The notes beneath the pieces were generated by a model. The model was not told the DNA's origin. It ran no database searches and saw only the letters and a list, made by a program, of their open reading frames with translations. Positions 52,904 through 63,253 of a stretch of DNA of 64,000 nt are shown piece by piece (position 1 is the stretch's first letter; every line of letters begins with the position of its first letter). The DNA is from Pseudomonas migulae. Lineage in GTDB: Bacteria; Pseudomonadota; Gammaproteobacteria; Pseudomonadales; Pseudomonadaceae. Both the position numbers and the translations under genes were made by a program. The stretch covers positions 1,819,501-1,883,500 of the forward strand of contig NZ_JALJWR010000001.1 of NCBI RefSeq assembly GCF_024169315.1. The letters run 5' to 3'.

Positions 52904-53388
52904 CAACCCCGAGCAATCAGAACAAGTGCCGCGACAATCAGCAGCAAGGCCAGCCAACGTTCACCGTTGACCTTTTTGCGAGTCGAGCCGAACCAGCCGA
53001 AGTGGTCGATCAGCACGCTTTTACCGACCTGCCCGGACAGGATCGCGATCATCGTCATCGCAATGCCGATGTGCGGCGTGGCCAGGGTCAGGACCACCAC
53101 GTACATCGGCCCGAGGAAACCGCCGATCAACTGCCAGCGCGGCAATGCGTTCAAGGCCGGCCCCTGTTGCGGGCCGCTGAATAACAGCAGCAGGAACAGA
53201 ATCGCCGAGCCCACGCCGAAGATGCTCAGCGTCGCCCACAAGTGCCCGACCTGGACACCGAGGGGACCGAGCAAACCGGCCTCCACGGAAAGGCCCATGC
53301 CGGCGAGGATGACCAGGGGCAACAGCAATAGCCGCAGTCCAGGCTTGATCGCCGGCGTTGCAGCGACGTCGATTGAAGAAGATTGCAT
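52903..53388 (-). CDS. DUF606/YdcZ-type DMT transporter half, first gene
   Basis: 161 residues, five helices: LRLLLLPLVILAGMGLSVEAGLLGPLGVQVGHLWATLSIFGVG, LPRWQLIGGFLGPMYVVVLTLATPHIGIAMTMIAILSGQVGKSVLIDHFGW. Paralogous to the following gene, with the same GQ-x-G-x-x-x-x-D-x-F-G-W signature. Divergent to a LysR gene, its probable regulator. Substrate unknown. Confidence 0.9.
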   Translation of the reverse strand: MQSSSIDVAATPAIKPGLRLLLLPLVILAGMGLSVEAGLLGPLGVQVGHLWATLSIFGVGSAILFLLLLFSGPQQGPALNALPRWQLIGGFLGPMYVVVLTLATPHIGIAMTMIAILSGQVGKSVLIDHFGWFGSTRKKVNGERWLALLLIVAALVLIARG

Positions 53389-53425
53389 AAGGAAAACCTA
53401 CCAGTAATCAGATGAAACACGGACC

Positions 53426-53518
53426 CGTGTGGGAGCGGGCTTGCTCGCGAATGCGGTATGTCAGTCAACTCAAATGCTGGCTTGAAGAACGCCTTCGCGA
53501 GCAAGCCCGCTCCCACAA
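53426..53518. repeat. REP doublet
   Basis: TGTGGGAGCGGGCTTGCTCG and inverted CGAGCAAGCCCGCTCCCACA, in the divergent gap between the DMT pair and its LysR gene. Confidence 0.95.
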
Positions 53519-53596
53519 TTATCGGCTGGCGCTGCTTTGCGATAAATGGGAGCATCCTGACAACACTTTTGCGCAACTCGCACAGTAGGATTTGTC

Positions 53597-54532
53597 ATGC
53601 ACGGTCTCAACGAATTGGGATTCAAGGCGCTTCGGCTGTTTGTCGCGGTGCTCGATCACGGCAGCTTTTCGGAAGTCGCCCGCCGCGAGGGCCTGGCGCC
53701 CTCCTCGATTTCCCGGCAGATCCAGTTGATGGAACAGGCCCTGAGCCAGCAATTGCTCTACCGCCACACCCGCGCCGTTACGCCCACCGAGGCCGGGCGA
53801 ATGCTCGGCCACCATGCGCGCCTGGTGCTGGTGCAACTGGAGGAAGCCGAGCAAGCCTTGCAGGAACAGCAAAGCGAACCCAGCGGCCTGGTGCGGATCA
53901 ACGCCCCCGTGGTGTTCGGGCAGCGGCACCTGACGCCGTGGCTCGGGCGGTTGTGTGAGCGTTATCCGAAACTGCAACTGGACATCCAGCAGACCGACAG
54001 CTACATCGACCCGCTGCAGGAAGGCGCCGACCTGTTGTTCCGCATCGGCCCGCTGCACGACTCGAGCATGCAGGCGCGCATTCTGGCGCCCCACCGCTTT
54101 CAGGTCGCGGCAAGCCCGGCCTACCTCGAACGCCATGGCACCCCGCAACATCCCGAGGATCTGGCGGCGCATCAATGCCTGGCCTACAAAGGCGTGACCG
54201 GCCAGCAGCGCTGGTTTTTCCGCCAGGGTCAGCAGGACTGGACGCCCTACTCAGTGAAAGGACCGATCACCGGCAACCACGCCGACACCCTCACCCAGGC
54301 CGCCGAACAAGGTCTGGGGCTGGTGATGTTTCCGTCATGGCTGATTGGTGAAGCGGTGCGCAACGGCACGCTGGTGCCGGTGCTGGGGGACTATCAGGTG
54401 TCCAACAGCCTTGAGCCGCAACAGATCGCCGTGCTCTGGCCCGGCAGCCGACGGTTGTCGGTGAAGGTGCGGACCGTGATTGATTTCTTTGTTGAATGCT
54501 TTGGGCCGGTGCCGTATTGGGACAGGCCATGA
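53597..54532 (+). CDS. LysR-type regulator of the DMT pair
   Basis: 311 residues. HTH residues about 9-66 (FKALRLFVAVLDHGSFSEVARREGLAPSSISRQIQLMEQ), effector domain starting GLVRINAPVVFGQRHLTPWLGRLCERYPKLQLDI. The LAPSSISRQI helix and the DLLFRIGPLHDSSMQARIL segment are of the CrgA/DsdC-like subgroup. Divergent to the DUF606 pair across about 200 bp holding a REP doublet. Confidence 0.9.
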   Translation: MHGLNELGFKALRLFVAVLDHGSFSEVARREGLAPSSISRQIQLMEQALSQQLLYRHTRAVTPTEAGRMLGHHARLVLVQLEEAEQALQEQQSEPSGLVRINAPVVFGQRHLTPWLGRLCERYPKLQLDIQQTDSYIDPLQEGADLLFRIGPLHDSSMQARILAPHRFQVAASPAYLERHGTPQHPEDLAAHQCLAYKGVTGQQRWFFRQGQQDWTPYSVKGPITGNHADTLTQAAEQGLGLVMFPSWLIGEAVRNGTLVPVLGDYQVSNSLEPQQIAVLWPGSRRLSVKVRTVIDFFVECFGPVPYWDRP

Positions 54533-54553
54533 TATCTGACGGCACCACCATCC

Positions 54554-54652
54554 CCTGTGGGAGCGGGCTTGCCCGCGATGAGGTCCGCATAGCCAACATT
54601 CATGTTGAATGTGCCGCCGCCATCGCGGGCAAGCCCGCTCCCACAGGTTTTT
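54554..54652. repeat. REP doublet (GGGCTTGCCCGCGA type)
   Basis: TGTGGGAGCGGGCTTGCCCG and inverted CGGGCAAGCCCGCTCCCACA. Confidence 0.95.
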
Positions 54653-54659
54653 TGGGGTG

Positions 54660-56342
54660 TCAGATACGGAACTGTCCGACCAGGCTGCCCAGTCGCTGAC
54701 CCAGATCCGCCAGGCTGCGCGACGTCTGGGCGCCGAGTTGGGTTTCATCGGCCACGTTATCCACAGCCACCGCAATCTGATGCACGCTGCGGTTGATCTC
54801 TTCGGCCACGGCGGTCTGCTCTTCGGCGGCGCTGGCGATCTGCGCGTTCATCGAGTTGATGGTGGCGATCAGCTGGGCCATGGTGTCGAGGGACGCGCCT
54901 GCTTCGTTCGCCTGTGCGGACGTGCCGTCGCCGGCCTCGCTGGAACGACGCATCGCTTCCACCGCCGATTGCGTACCGGCCTGCAGGCGATCGATCATGC
55001 CCTGGATTTCCTGGGTGCTGATTTGCGTGCGGCTGGCCAGCGCGCGGACTTCGTCGGCCACCACCGCAAAACCGCGACCGGCCTCACCGGCACGGGCCGC
55101 TTCGATCGCAGCGTTGAGCGCCAACAGGTTGGTCTGTTCGGCAATCGAACGGATCACCCCGAGCACACTGACAATCGACGACACGTCCTTTTGCAGGCTG
55201 TCGAGGGACACGCCGCTGCTGCGAATATCGTCCACCAACGCATGAATCTTGACGATGCTGCCAGCCACCACACGCTTGGCGGCCTGGCCTTCTTCGTCGG
55301 TCTGCTGCGCGGCGACGGCGGCATTCTGCGCACTTTTCGCGACTTCCTGCGCGGCGGCCGACATTTCGTTGATCGCCGTGGCGACCTGATCGGTCTCGTG
55401 GCGCTGACGCTCCATCGCCTGATCCGAGCGTTGGGCCTGATCGGACACCTGGTTCACCAGCCCGGTCAGCTGTGAGGTCATTTCGGTGATCTGGCGCACC
55501 AGGCCGTGGATCTTGTCGACGAAGCGGTTGAACGAACCGGCGAGCTCGCCGAGCTCATCCTGGCTGGTGATGCTCAGGCGCCGGGTCAGGTCGCCTTCGC
55601 CCGCCGCGATGTCATCGAGGTTGGCTTTCATCAGGTTCAGCGGACGCAGGATAGTGTTGGCCAGCACCATACCGGCGGCGGCGATCACCAACAGCACCAC
55701 CACGGCGATGCCAATGATGCTCAGCAACACGCCTTCCATGCGTTCCTGAACCTTGGCCTCGACCACCGCCACCTGCGCTTCGATACCGTCGAGGTTGACC
55801 GAGGTACCGACGGCCATGTCCCACTTCGGCAGGTATTCGGTGTAGCCGAGTTTCGGCACCAGCACCTTGGTATTGCCGGGCAATGGCGAGCTGTATTGCA
55901 GGTAATGCGTGCCGTCCTTGGCGACTTTCACCAGGTCGCGGTTGACGTAGACGCCATTCGGATCACGGTTGTCCTTGAAGCTTTGGCCCACGCCTTCGGG
56001 GCTGTTGGCCTTGAACAGGCGCACGGTGTTGGAATCGTAGCCGAAGAAGTAGCCTTCCTTGCCGTAGCTGATGCTCGACAGCAATTTGATCACCTGGGCC
56101 CGCGCCGCGTCATCGCCCGGAGCCGCTGCGTCGTACAGCGGTTTGATCGCGGTCATGGCCACGGCCACGTAACTTTGCAGAGTGGCCTTGGCATCGCTGA
56201 GCAGGCGCTGGCGCGTCTCCTCGACTTCCTTGCGGGCCTGTTCCTGCAGAACGAACAACGTGGTCAAACTGATGACCAGCGCAAAGAGCAACACCGGGAG
56301 GACGGCAAGGGACAGGACTTTAGCCTTCAGGCTCATGCGCAT
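54660..56342 (-). CDS. Methyl-accepting chemotaxis protein, single-Cache sensor
   Basis: 560 residues. TM1 at about 10-30, periplasmic sCache domain about 35-205 ([61 protein letters not shown]), TM2 about 208-230, HAMP, then a long signalling coiled coil with the hairpin tip [20 protein letters not shown]. No C-terminal CheR pentapeptide. Inner-membrane chemoreceptor; sCache domains of this wording often bind small carboxylates. A separate receptor lies at 58276. Confidence 0.94.
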   Translation of the reverse strand: MRMSLKAKVLSLAVLPVLLFALVISLTTLFVLQEQARKEVEETRQRLLSDAKATLQSYVAVAMTAIKPLYDAAAPGDDAARAQVIKLLSSISYGKEGYFFGYDSNTVRLFKANSPEGVGQSFKDNRDPNGVYVNRDLVKVAKDGTHYLQYSSPLPGNTKVLVPKLGYTEYLPKWDMAVGTSVNLDGIEAQVAVVEAKVQERMEGVLLSIIGIAVVVLLVIAAAGMVLANTILRPLNLMKANLDDIAAGEGDLTRRLSITSQDELGELAGSFNRFVDKIHGLVRQITEMTSQLTGLVNQVSDQAQRSDQAMERQRHETDQVATAINEMSAAAQEVAKSAQNAAVAAQQTDEEGQAAKRVVAGSIVKIHALVDDIRSSGVSLDSLQKDVSSIVSVLGVIRSIAEQTNLLALNAAIEAARAGEAGRGFAVVADEVRALASRTQISTQEIQGMIDRLQAGTQSAVEAMRRSSEAGDGTSAQANEAGASLDTMAQLIATINSMNAQIASAAEEQTAVAEEINRSVHQIAVAVDNVADETQLGAQTSRSLADLGQRLGSLVGQFRI

Positions 56343-56420
56343 GACGGTTCACTCATTTTGATTTTTATTGGCGTGCTTAAAGGCTTTAACGGCACGCCGG
56401 ATCAAAAGTTGAGCGATCAA

Positions 56421-56514
56421 TGTGGGAGCGGGCTTGCTCGCGAATGCGGTATGTCAGGCAACGGATATGTCGACTGATACACCGCATTCGCGAGCAAGCC
56501 CGCTCCCACATTGG
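56421..56514. repeat. REP doublet
   Basis: TGTGGGAGCGGGCTTGCTCG and inverted CGAGCAAGCCCGCTCCCACA. Confidence 0.95.
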
Positions 56515-56524
56515 ATCTCGCTGT

Positions 56525-57844
56525 TTAGAGGACCATCGCGGCCACCCAGCCGAACGCCAGCAGCGGCAGGTTGTAATGCAGGAAGGTCGGGACCACGGTG
56601 TCCCAGATGTGGTGGTGCTGGCCGTCGATGTTCAGGCCGGAGGTCGGGCCCAGCGTCGAGTCCGACGCCGGCGAACCGGCATCGCCCAACGCACCGGCGG
56701 TGCCGACGATGCACACGATGGCGATCGGGCTGAAACCCAGCTGCACGCATAACGGCACGAAAATCGCCGCCAGAATCGGCACGGTGGAAAACGATGAGCC
56801 GATGCCCATGGTCACCAGCAGGCCGACCAGCAACATCAACAGCGCACCGATGCCTTTGCTGTGACCGATCCACGACGCCGACGCTTCAACCAGGGTCTGC
56901 ACCTGGCCGGTGGCTTTCATCACTTCGGCAAACCCCGACGCGGCGATCATGATGAAGCCGATCATCGCCATCATCTTCATGCCTTCGGTAAACAGGTCGT
57001 CGGTGTCGCGCCACTTGACGATGCCCGATACCGAGAAGATCAAAAAGCCTGCCAGTGCACCGATAATCATCGAGTCCAGCAGCAGCTGAATGATGAACGC
57101 CGCGGCAATGGCCACACCCGCGACCATCAGGCTCAGCGGGTTGTACTGCACCGCAACCTGCTCGACCTGTTCGATCTTTTCCAGGTCGTAGACGCGTTTC
57201 TTGCGGTAACTGATGAACGCTGCCGCCAGCCCCACGACCATGCCCAGCGCCGGAATACCCATGGCATGGGTGACGTTGATGCCGCTGATGTCCACGCCAC
57301 TGCGGGCCACGTTGGCCAGGAGGATTTCATTGAGGAAGATGTTGCCGAAACCGACAGGCAGGAACATGTACGGCGTGATCAGGCCGAAGGTCATGACACA
57401 AGCGATCAACCGGCGATCCAGCTGCAGTTTGGTCAGCACATACAACAGCGGCGGCACCAGCAACGGAATGAACGCGATATGTATCGGCAGAATATTCTGT
57501 GAAGCGATGGCCACCACCCACAGCAAACCGATCAACAGCCACTTGACCGAACCGCCGCCGCTGGCGTGCTGGCGATCGACCATGGCCAGGGCCTTGTCCG
57601 CCAGCGCATGGGCCAGGCCGGACTTGGCAATCGCCACCGCAAAGGCGCCGAGCAAGGCATAGGACAACGCCACCGTCGCCCCGCCACCGAGGCCACTGTT
57701 GAACGCTTTCAGGGTGGCGTCGATGCCCAGGCCACCGGTCAGGCCACCCACCAGCGCGCCGATAATCAGCGCGATCACAACGTGCACGCGGGACAGGCTG
57801 AGGACCAGCATGACGCCGACCGCGGCAATTACAGCATTAATCAT
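56525..57844 (-). CDS. Na+/H+ antiporter family (NhaC/ArsB-superfamily) permease
   Basis: 439 residues with about twelve helices. Features: [75 protein letters not shown], and the C-terminal [41 protein letters not shown], characteristic of the HI1107-like Na+/H+ antiporter family (IT superfamily). GAGGT lies seven bases upstream of the ATG. Inner membrane; could alternatively carry an organic acid or amino acid. Flanked on both sides by chemoreceptors. Confidence 0.85.
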   Translation of the reverse strand: MINAVIAAVGVMLVLSLSRVHVVIALIIGALVGGLTGGLGIDATLKAFNSGLGGGATVALSYALLGAFAVAIAKSGLAHALADKALAMVDRQHASGGGSVKWLLIGLLWVVAIASQNILPIHIAFIPLLVPPLLYVLTKLQLDRRLIACVMTFGLITPYMFLPVGFGNIFLNEILLANVARSGVDISGINVTHAMGIPALGMVVGLAAAFISYRKKRVYDLEKIEQVEQVAVQYNPLSLMVAGVAIAAAFIIQLLLDSMIIGALAGFLIFSVSGIVKWRDTDDLFTEGMKMMAMIGFIMIAASGFAEVMKATGQVQTLVEASASWIGHSKGIGALLMLLVGLLVTMGIGSSFSTVPILAAIFVPLCVQLGFSPIAIVCIVGTAGALGDAGSPASDSTLGPTSGLNIDGQHHHIWDTVVPTFLHYNLPLLAFGWVAAMVL

Positions 57845-58275
57845 CGTTACCTCAAGGCAAGCGAAATGAGCCCGGCCGGCCGTCTGCGAAGAGCGGCCAG
57901 CGGATCAGGGAATGGGTTTTATTAGAGGGCGCGCACTGTGCCGCAGAGTGGGGCCGGTGTCAAAGCGGCTGATGCCAACGGATAGGTGTGGTGAGGGGAT
58001 TTGTCTGTGGCGAGGGGATTTAGCGAAACGTCGCACCGCCCCGTTTGGCTGCTCAGCAGCCACAATCGATTCGTCTGGATAATTGCAGGGGGCCGCTTCG
58101 CGACCCAACGGGGATAAATCCCCTCGCCACAGGTAAGCCTCCTCATCACAGATAAATCCCCTCTCCAGATGTAAACATCTCTTGCCACAAAAGCCTTGGT
58201 GGTCCGCATAAAGAAAGCAGATTCGCAGCCGTTACAGTGCAAAGTCTCAGATATTTATCGAATAAGGACGTCTCC
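57845..58275. other. 431-bp region between the antiporter and a chemoreceptor
   Basis: Holds a second-family inverted repeat (58007-58134) and, right after it, CACAGATAAATCCCCTCTCC, a degenerate partial copy of the same family. No gene is visible. The rest carries the divergent promoters. Confidence 0.6.
58007..58134. repeat. Inverted repeat, second family (TGTGGCGAGGGGATTTA)
   Basis: TGTGGCGAGGGGATTTAGCG and inverted GGGGATAAATCCCCTCGCCA. Shares GAAACGTCGCACCGCCCCGT and GGGGGCCGCTTCG with the copy at 26556. Confidence 0.93.
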
Positions 58276-60423
58276 ATGTCGCTCAGACAACTTTCCATCC
58301 AATGGAAAATCACCCTGCTGACCGGGCTTTGCCTGGCGGGTATCGTGACCTTGCTGGTAGGTCTTTCGTTGTATCGCATGGAACACAGTTCCGAGCTGGT
58401 GAAAGCCTCGAGCATGGAGATGCTCACCGAAGCCGCCCAGGCCCGGATCGAGTCCCAGGGCGAAAACCAGGCGCTGGTGATTCGCCAGCAGTTCATGGAC
58501 GCCTATCAATATGGCCACGGTTTTTCGCGTCAGGTGTTGTTCCTGCGTGATCAGGCCGAAAAGCGCTTTCTCGATGCCTTCGACCTGCGCGAAGACCTGA
58601 CCCGTCAGGTCAAGTCGGCGCTGCAAGCCAACCCGGAGTTGCTTGGACTGTCCCTGGTGTTCGAGCCCAATGCGCTGGATGGCAAGGACGAACTGTTCGC
58701 CGGTCAGGCGGAACTGGGCAGTAACGACAAGGGGCGTTTCGCGCTGTACTGGTCGCAGCCGACGCCCGGCAAGGTGACGTCGATGGCGCTGCCGGAAACC
58801 GACATGGCCGACACCAGCACCGGCCCCAGCGGCGAGCCTGCCAACGCCTGGTTCACGTGCCCGCGCACTTCGCTCAAACCTTGCGTGATCGAACCCTACT
58901 TCTATGTGATCGACGGCCAGAACGTGCTGATGACCAGCATCGTGTTCCCGCTGATGGTCAACGGCAAAGTCATCGCTTCGCTGTCGGTGGACATCAACCT
59001 CAACAGCCTGCAAACGGTCAGTCAGGGCGCGAGCAAAAAGCTCTATGACGGCCAGACCCACGTCAGCATCATCAGCCCGGTCGGTTTGCTCGCCGGCTAC
59101 AGCCCGGACGCCAGCAAACTCAGCCAGCGCCTGGATGCAGTGGATAAAACCAACGGCGCCGAACTGATCCGCCTGCTCGCCAACAGCAGCAAAACCGCAA
59201 GCCTGCACAGCAACCAGCAGTTGAAAGTGCTGTCGCCGTTCCAGCCGATCCCCGGTGGCAAGTCGTGGGGCGTGTTGCTCGACGTGCCGGAAAAAGTCCT
59301 GGTCGGCCCGGCCGAAGCGCTGAAGAAACAACTCGATGACAGCAACACCGCTGGCACATTGGTCGAGCTCGGCCTCGGCGTACTGGCAGCGTTGATCGGC
59401 CTGTTGCTGGTGTGGCTGATGGCACGCAGCGTGACCAGGCCGATCCTCGGCGTGGCGCACATGCTCGAAGACATCGCCAGCGGTGAAGGCGACCTGACCC
59501 GGCGTCTGGCTTATGACAAAAAGGATGAACTGGGCCAGTTGGCTGGCTGGTTCAACCGTTTCCTCGACAAGCTGCAACCGATCATCGCCGAAGTGAAACG
59601 CTCGGTGCAGGACGCTCGCAGCACGGCGGACCAGTCTTCGGCCATCGCCACGCAAACCAGCGCCGGCATGGAGCAGCAATATCGCCAGGTCGATCAGGTG
59701 GCCACCGCCTCCCACGAAATGAGCGCCACTGCCCAGGATGTCGCCCGTAGCGCCGCGCAAGCGGCACAGGCGGCAAAGGATGCGGACCAGGCCACTCGCC
59801 GCGGATTGACGGTGATCGACCAGACCACCCACAGCATCGACAACCTCGCCGCCGACATGAGCGCGGCCATGGTGCAGGTCGAAGGCCTGGCGGCGAACAG
59901 CGAGAAGATCGGCTCGGTGCTGGAAGTGATTCGCGCTATCGCCGAACAGACCAACCTGTTGGCCCTCAACGCCGCCATCGAAGCCGCCCGTGCCGGTGAA
60001 GCCGGTCGTGGTTTTGCCGTGGTGGCCGACGAAGTGCGCAACCTGGCGCGACGCACCCAGGAGTCTGTCGAGGAAACCCGTCTGGTGATCGAGGAGTTGC
60101 AGAACGGCACCCAGGATGTGGTGGGGTCGATGAACAACAGCCATCGCCAGGCCCAGGGCAGTGTCGAGCAGGTCAGCCAGGCGGTCACGGCGTTGCGGCA
60201 GATTGGCGACGCGGTCACGGTGATCAGCGACATGAACCTGCAGATTGCCAGTGCGGCGGAAGAACAAAGCGCGGTGGCGGAAGAGATCAACAACAACGTG
60301 GCGACGATTCGGGACGTGACCGAGTCGTTGTCAGGGCAGGCGAATGAGTCGGCACGGGTGAGCCAGTCGCTCAATAGCCTGGCGAATCAGCAGCAGAGTT
60401 TGATGGATCAGTTCCGCGTTTAA
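58276..60423 (+). CDS. Methyl-accepting chemotaxis protein, double-Cache sensor
   Basis: 715 residues from ATG 58276 with AAGGACG upstream. TM1 about 12-34; a dCache domain about 36-360 (SFVMYRM-like start [84 protein letters not shown]); TM2 about 368-392; HAMP; signalling hairpin [20 protein letters not shown]. The dCache is larger than PctA-type domains and has a [12 protein letters not shown] segment with a probable disulfide. Chemoreceptor, ligand unknown. Confidence 0.94.
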   Translation: MSLRQLSIQWKITLLTGLCLAGIVTLLVGLSLYRMEHSSELVKASSMEMLTEAAQARIESQGENQALVIRQQFMDAYQYGHGFSRQVLFLRDQAEKRFLDAFDLREDLTRQVKSALQANPELLGLSLVFEPNALDGKDELFAGQAELGSNDKGRFALYWSQPTPGKVTSMALPETDMADTSTGPSGEPANAWFTCPRTSLKPCVIEPYFYVIDGQNVLMTSIVFPLMVNGKVIASLSVDINLNSLQTVSQGASKKLYDGQTHVSIISPVGLLAGYSPDASKLSQRLDAVDKTNGAELIRLLANSSKTASLHSNQQLKVLSPFQPIPGGKSWGVLLDVPEKVLVGPAEALKKQLDDSNTAGTLVELGLGVLAALIGLLLVWLMARSVTRPILGVAHMLEDIASGEGDLTRRLAYDKKDELGQLAGWFNRFLDKLQPIIAEVKRSVQDARSTADQSSAIATQTSAGMEQQYRQVDQVATASHEMSATAQDVARSAAQAAQAAKDADQATRRGLTVIDQTTHSIDNLAADMSAAMVQVEGLAANSEKIGSVLEVIRAIAEQTNLLALNAAIEAARAGEAGRGFAVVADEVRNLARRTQESVEETRLVIEELQNGTQDVVGSMNNSHRQAQGSVEQVSQAVTALRQIGDAVTVISDMNLQIASAAEEQSAVAEEINNNVATIRDVTESLSGQANESARVSQSLNSLANQQQSLMDQFRV

Positions 60424-60452
60424 CGCCAATCCAGCATTCACTGGAAATCCAA

Positions 60453-60482
60453 TGTGGGAGCGAGTTGTGGCGAGGGGATTTA
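60453..60482. repeat. Chimera of the two repeat families
   Basis: TGTGGGAGCGAG of the GTGGGAG family runs directly into TTGTGGCGAGGGGATTTA of the other family. No inverted partner is present. Confidence 0.75.
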
Positions 60483-60500
60483 GTTGGCTTCAGATCGGGG

Positions 60501-61814
60501 TCAGCGTTTGGGGAGTTCGATGACAACGCTCAACCCGCCCCACTCGCTCTCCTCCAGCCGCAACACCCCGCCCCACGTGTCGACGATGTCGCGCACAATC
60601 CCCAGCCCCAATCCATGCCCATCCGTTTGTTCATCCAGGCGCGTCCCGCGGCTGAACACCTGATCGCGCTGGTCCTCGGGAATCCCCGGCCCGTCATCTT
60701 CCACACTTAACTGAAAGCCTTCGGCCGTCTCGACCACGCTCAACCGCACCTCGGCATCCGCCCATTTGCAGGCGTTGTCCAGCAGGTTGCCCAGCAGTTC
60801 CAGCAAGTCTTCGCGATCCCACGGCAACTGCAGACCGGCCGGCGCGCGATAGCTCAGGTCAAGGTGTTCGCCGTGGATCAGGTTCAACGTGGCGAGCAAT
60901 CCCGGCAGCTCCGCATCGCAATCAAACAGCGCCCCCGGCAGCGCATCGCCGGACAGCCGGGCGCGATTGAGTTCGCGGTTGAGTCGTTGCTGTACCTGTT
61001 CCAATTGTTCCTTGAGGATCTTGCGCAGCTCGGGATGGGCGTCGAGTTTTTCGCTGGACGCCAGGCTCAACATCACCGCCAGCGGGGTTTTCAAGGCATG
61101 CCCGAGGTTGCCCAGCGCATTGCGCGAACGCTTGAGGCTGTCTTCGGTGTGCGCCAGCAAATGGTTGATCTGCGCCACCAGCGGTTCAAGCTCCACCGGC
61201 ACCTGATCATCCAGTTGCGAACGCTGGCCCTGCTGCAACTGGGCAATCTGCTCGCGGGCCCTTTCCAGCGGGCGCAAGGCGCGGCGCACGGTGATCCGCT
61301 GCAACAGCAGAATCAGCAACAGCCCCGCCAACCCCAGGCCCAGGCCCACTTGCTGCATGCGCTTGAAACTGTCGCGCACCGGGGTGTAATCCTGGGCGAC
61401 GCTGATGGAAATCGACTGGCCCAACCGCCGATAGTCCGAACGCAAGATCAGCAATTGCTGGCCTTCCGGCCCCAGTTGCAGGTTGCTGTGCAGGCCAGGA
61501 TGGTCGAGGCGCGGCAATTCCTGATCCCACAGCGAACGCGAGCGCCAATGGCTGTCGGCAAAATCGATGCGGAAGTAATGCCCGGAAAACGGGCGTTGAT
61601 AGGCCGGCGACAAGTGTCGTTCATCCAATTGCAAGCCTTGCGGCCCACGCACCAACGCCACCAGCAAGCTTTCGCTGTCGTTGCGCAGCCCCGCTTCGAG
61701 GTAGCGCTGCAAGCCCATTTCGAACAGCCACAGGCTGGTTTGCGCCAGCACCAGGCCGACGATCACCATCACGCTGATCAGCCCCAGGCTCAAGCGGCGC
61801 TGGATCGACCTCAC
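60501..61814 (-). CDS. Sensor histidine kinase
   Basis: 437 residues. TM1 about 9-30, periplasmic loop about 31-155, TM2 about 157-172, HAMP, then HisKA with His239 ([13 protein letters not shown]) and HATPase with N box [10 protein letters not shown]1 DDGPGIP and G2 GHGLGLGIV. Organisation resembles QseC/PhoQ-like and BqsS/CarS kinases; the periplasmic loop has no RExxE motif of the kind described for BqsS. Overlaps the response regulator stop by ATGA and ends the PepSY operon. Confidence 0.92.
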   Translation of the reverse strand: MRSIQRRLSLGLISVMVIVGLVLAQTSLWLFEMGLQRYLEAGLRNDSESLLVALVRGPQGLQLDERHLSPAYQRPFSGHYFRIDFADSHWRSRSLWDQELPRLDHPGLHSNLQLGPEGQQLLILRSDYRRLGQSISISVAQDYTPVRDSFKRMQQVGLGLGLAGLLLILLLQRITVRRALRPLERAREQIAQLQQGQRSQLDDQVPVELEPLVAQINHLLAHTEDSLKRSRNALGNLGHALKTPLAVMLSLASSEKLDAHPELRKILKEQLEQVQQRLNRELNRARLSGDALPGALFDCDAELPGLLATLNLIHGEHLDLSYRAPAGLQLPWDREDLLELLGNLLDNACKWADAEVRLSVVETAEGFQLSVEDDGPGIPEDQRDQVFSRGTRLDEQTDGHGLGLGIVRDIVDTWGGVLRLEESEWGGLSVVIELPKR

Positions 61815-62479
61815 TGCGCTTGACCGCCAAACAGATAACCCTGGCCGCGACGGGTTTCGATCACGCTGCGCCCCAGCTTGCGCCGCAGGTGATTGACGTG
61901 GACTTCCAGCACGTTGGAATCACGTTCGGTTTCGCCGTCGTAGAGGTGTTCGGCGAGGTGGCTTTTGGAGAGGATCTGCTCGGGGTGCAACATGAAATAA
62001 CGCAGCAGGCGGAATTCTGCGGCGGTGAGCTGGATGTCGGCGCCATCGCGGGTCACGCATTGGCGACCTTCGTCCAGGTGCAGGCCCGCCGATTGCAGCG
62101 TCGGTTGATTGACCTTGCCGTGGGAGCGGCGCAGGAGCGCCTGGATGCGCAAGTGCAGTTCTTCAGGATGGAAGGGTTTGGTCAGATAGTCATCGGCGCC
62201 GGCCTTGAGGCCTTCGATCCGTTCGGCCCAGGAGCCGCGCGCCGTCAGGATCAACACCGGTGTGGCCAGCCCGCCCGCGCGCCATTGCGCCAGCACGTCG
62301 AGCCCCGGTAAACCCGGCAACCCCAGGTCGAGGATAATCAGGTCGTAGGGTTCGCTACTGCCCTGATACACCGCGTCACGGCCATCGGCCAGCCAGTCCA
62401 CGGCGTAACCCTGGCGATTGAGGCCGGCGATCAGTTCGTCGGCCAAGGGCACATGGTCTTCCACCAACAGCAATCGCAT
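61811..62479 (-). CDS. OmpR-family response regulator
   Basis: 222 residues. Receiver domain with acidic pair Glu7/Asp8, phosphoacceptor Asp51 ([10 protein letters not shown]) and Lys about 101 (YLTKPF); C-terminal winged helix about 125-220 ([46 protein letters not shown]). Three bases after the second PepSY gene. Direct-repeat boxes upstream of the first PepSY gene fit OmpR-family binding, so the operon is likely autoregulated. Confidence 0.94.
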   Translation of the reverse strand: MRLLLVEDHVPLADELIAGLNRQGYAVDWLADGRDAVYQGSSEPYDLIILDLGLPGLPGLDVLAQWRAGGLATPVLILTARGSWAERIEGLKAGADDYLTKPFHPEELHLRIQALLRRSHGKVNQPTLQSAGLHLDEGRQCVTRDGADIQLTAAEFRLLRYFMLHPEQILSKSHLAEHLYDGETERDSNVLEVHVNHLRRKLGRSVIETRRGQGYLFGGQAQ

Positions 62480-62482
62480 CGG

Positions 62483-62788
62483 TCAATCTTCCTTGTCTTT
62501 CAGTAACTGGCCATTGGTGGCGTCGACGTCCAGCTCACGGACCACGCCTTCGGTGGTCAGCAGTTCGACTTCATAAATGTAGACGTCGTGTTTCTCTTCG
62601 AGCTCGGCTTCCAGCAGTTTCGACCCGGGATAGCGGTCCAACGCCTGCTTCAAAAGCTGCTCGAGTGGCAGGATCACACCCCGCTGACGCAGGCGCAGGG
62701 CTTCGTCCTGATCCAGGTCGCGCGCCATGACCACCGAGCAAAACGCCAGAAGCAGCAGCGCCATGCGTGAAAATGAAAACACCTTCAT
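62483..62788 (-). CDS. Exported PepSY domain protein, second
   Basis: 101 residues from ATG 62788, whose A is shared with the stop of the previous gene (TAATG). Signal peptide (MALLLLAFCSVVMA), then RDLDQDEALRLRQRGVILPLEQLL-KQALDRYPGSKLLEAELEEKHDVYIYEVELLTTEGVVRELDVDATNGQLL, one PepSY domain. Periplasmic. Paralogue of the next gene upstream; PepSY proteins encoded with two-component systems are thought to tune signalling or metal binding. Confidence 0.9.
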   Translation of the reverse strand: MKVFSFSRMALLLLAFCSVVMARDLDQDEALRLRQRGVILPLEQLLKQALDRYPGSKLLEAELEEKHDVYIYEVELLTTEGVVRELDVDATNGQLLKDKED

Positions 62789-63096
62789 TACGTATCCTGA
62801 TGATCCTTGAGAACCTGCCCGCTGACAGCGTCCAATTCCAGGTCCCACTCAATGCCTTGTGGGTCGCGCAGCTCCACCTGATAGATGTACTTGCCGTACT
62901 CTTCTTCCAGCTCGGTTTCGGTGACCGTCGAGCCTGGGTGTTTGGCCAGTGCCGTGGCGTTGAGCTTCTCGAAAGACACAATGGTACCAGCGTCGCGCAA
63001 GCGCAGGGCTTCGTCAGGGCCCAGGTCACGGGCGTGGGCGAGGCTGGCGGTCATGGCGATGATAGAGGCGGTGAACAGGGCAGTCAGGGTTTTCAT
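62788..63096 (-). CDS. Exported PepSY domain protein, first in operon
   Basis: 102 residues. Signal peptide (MTASLAHA), then RDLGPDEALRLRDAGTIVSFEKLNATALAKHPGSTVTETELEEEYGKYIYQVELRDPQGIEWDLELDAVSGQVL. The mature part aligns with the next protein over its full length, including RDLxxDEALRLRxxG, so the pair arose by duplication. Periplasmic. Heads the PepSY-PepSY-regulator-kinase operon. Confidence 0.9.
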   Translation of the reverse strand: MKTLTALFTASIIAMTASLAHARDLGPDEALRLRDAGTIVSFEKLNATALAKHPGSTVTETELEEEYGKYIYQVELRDPQGIEWDLELDAVSGQVLKDHQDT

Positions 63097-63152
63097 GGGG
63101 TGTCTCCGTATTTTTTATGTGTTGCGTACGGAGTGCACATTAACGGGGCGAA

Positions 63153-63168
63153 CTTAATTGAAACTGAA
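63153..63168 (-). promoter_or_regulatory. Candidate response-regulator box (direct repeat)
   Basis: On the minus strand TTCAG-TTTCAA-TTAAG, two 5-mers with a 6-base spacer, 57 bases before the first PepSY start. It differs by one base from TTAAG-N6-TTAAG, the site I recall for Pseudomonas BqsR. Confidence 0.5.
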
Positions 63169-63253
63169 TTGCCATCATTGGTCATGACAACGCGCCATCA
63201 GCACCCGGCCCGACCTGTCTATAATCCCTCGCTTGCCAGACATCGAGACCGGT

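Noticed and set aside
58255..60267. Minus-strand 670-codon frame opposite the dCache chemoreceptor
   Set aside because: Very long only because of GC-rich codon bias on the true strand; no motifs.
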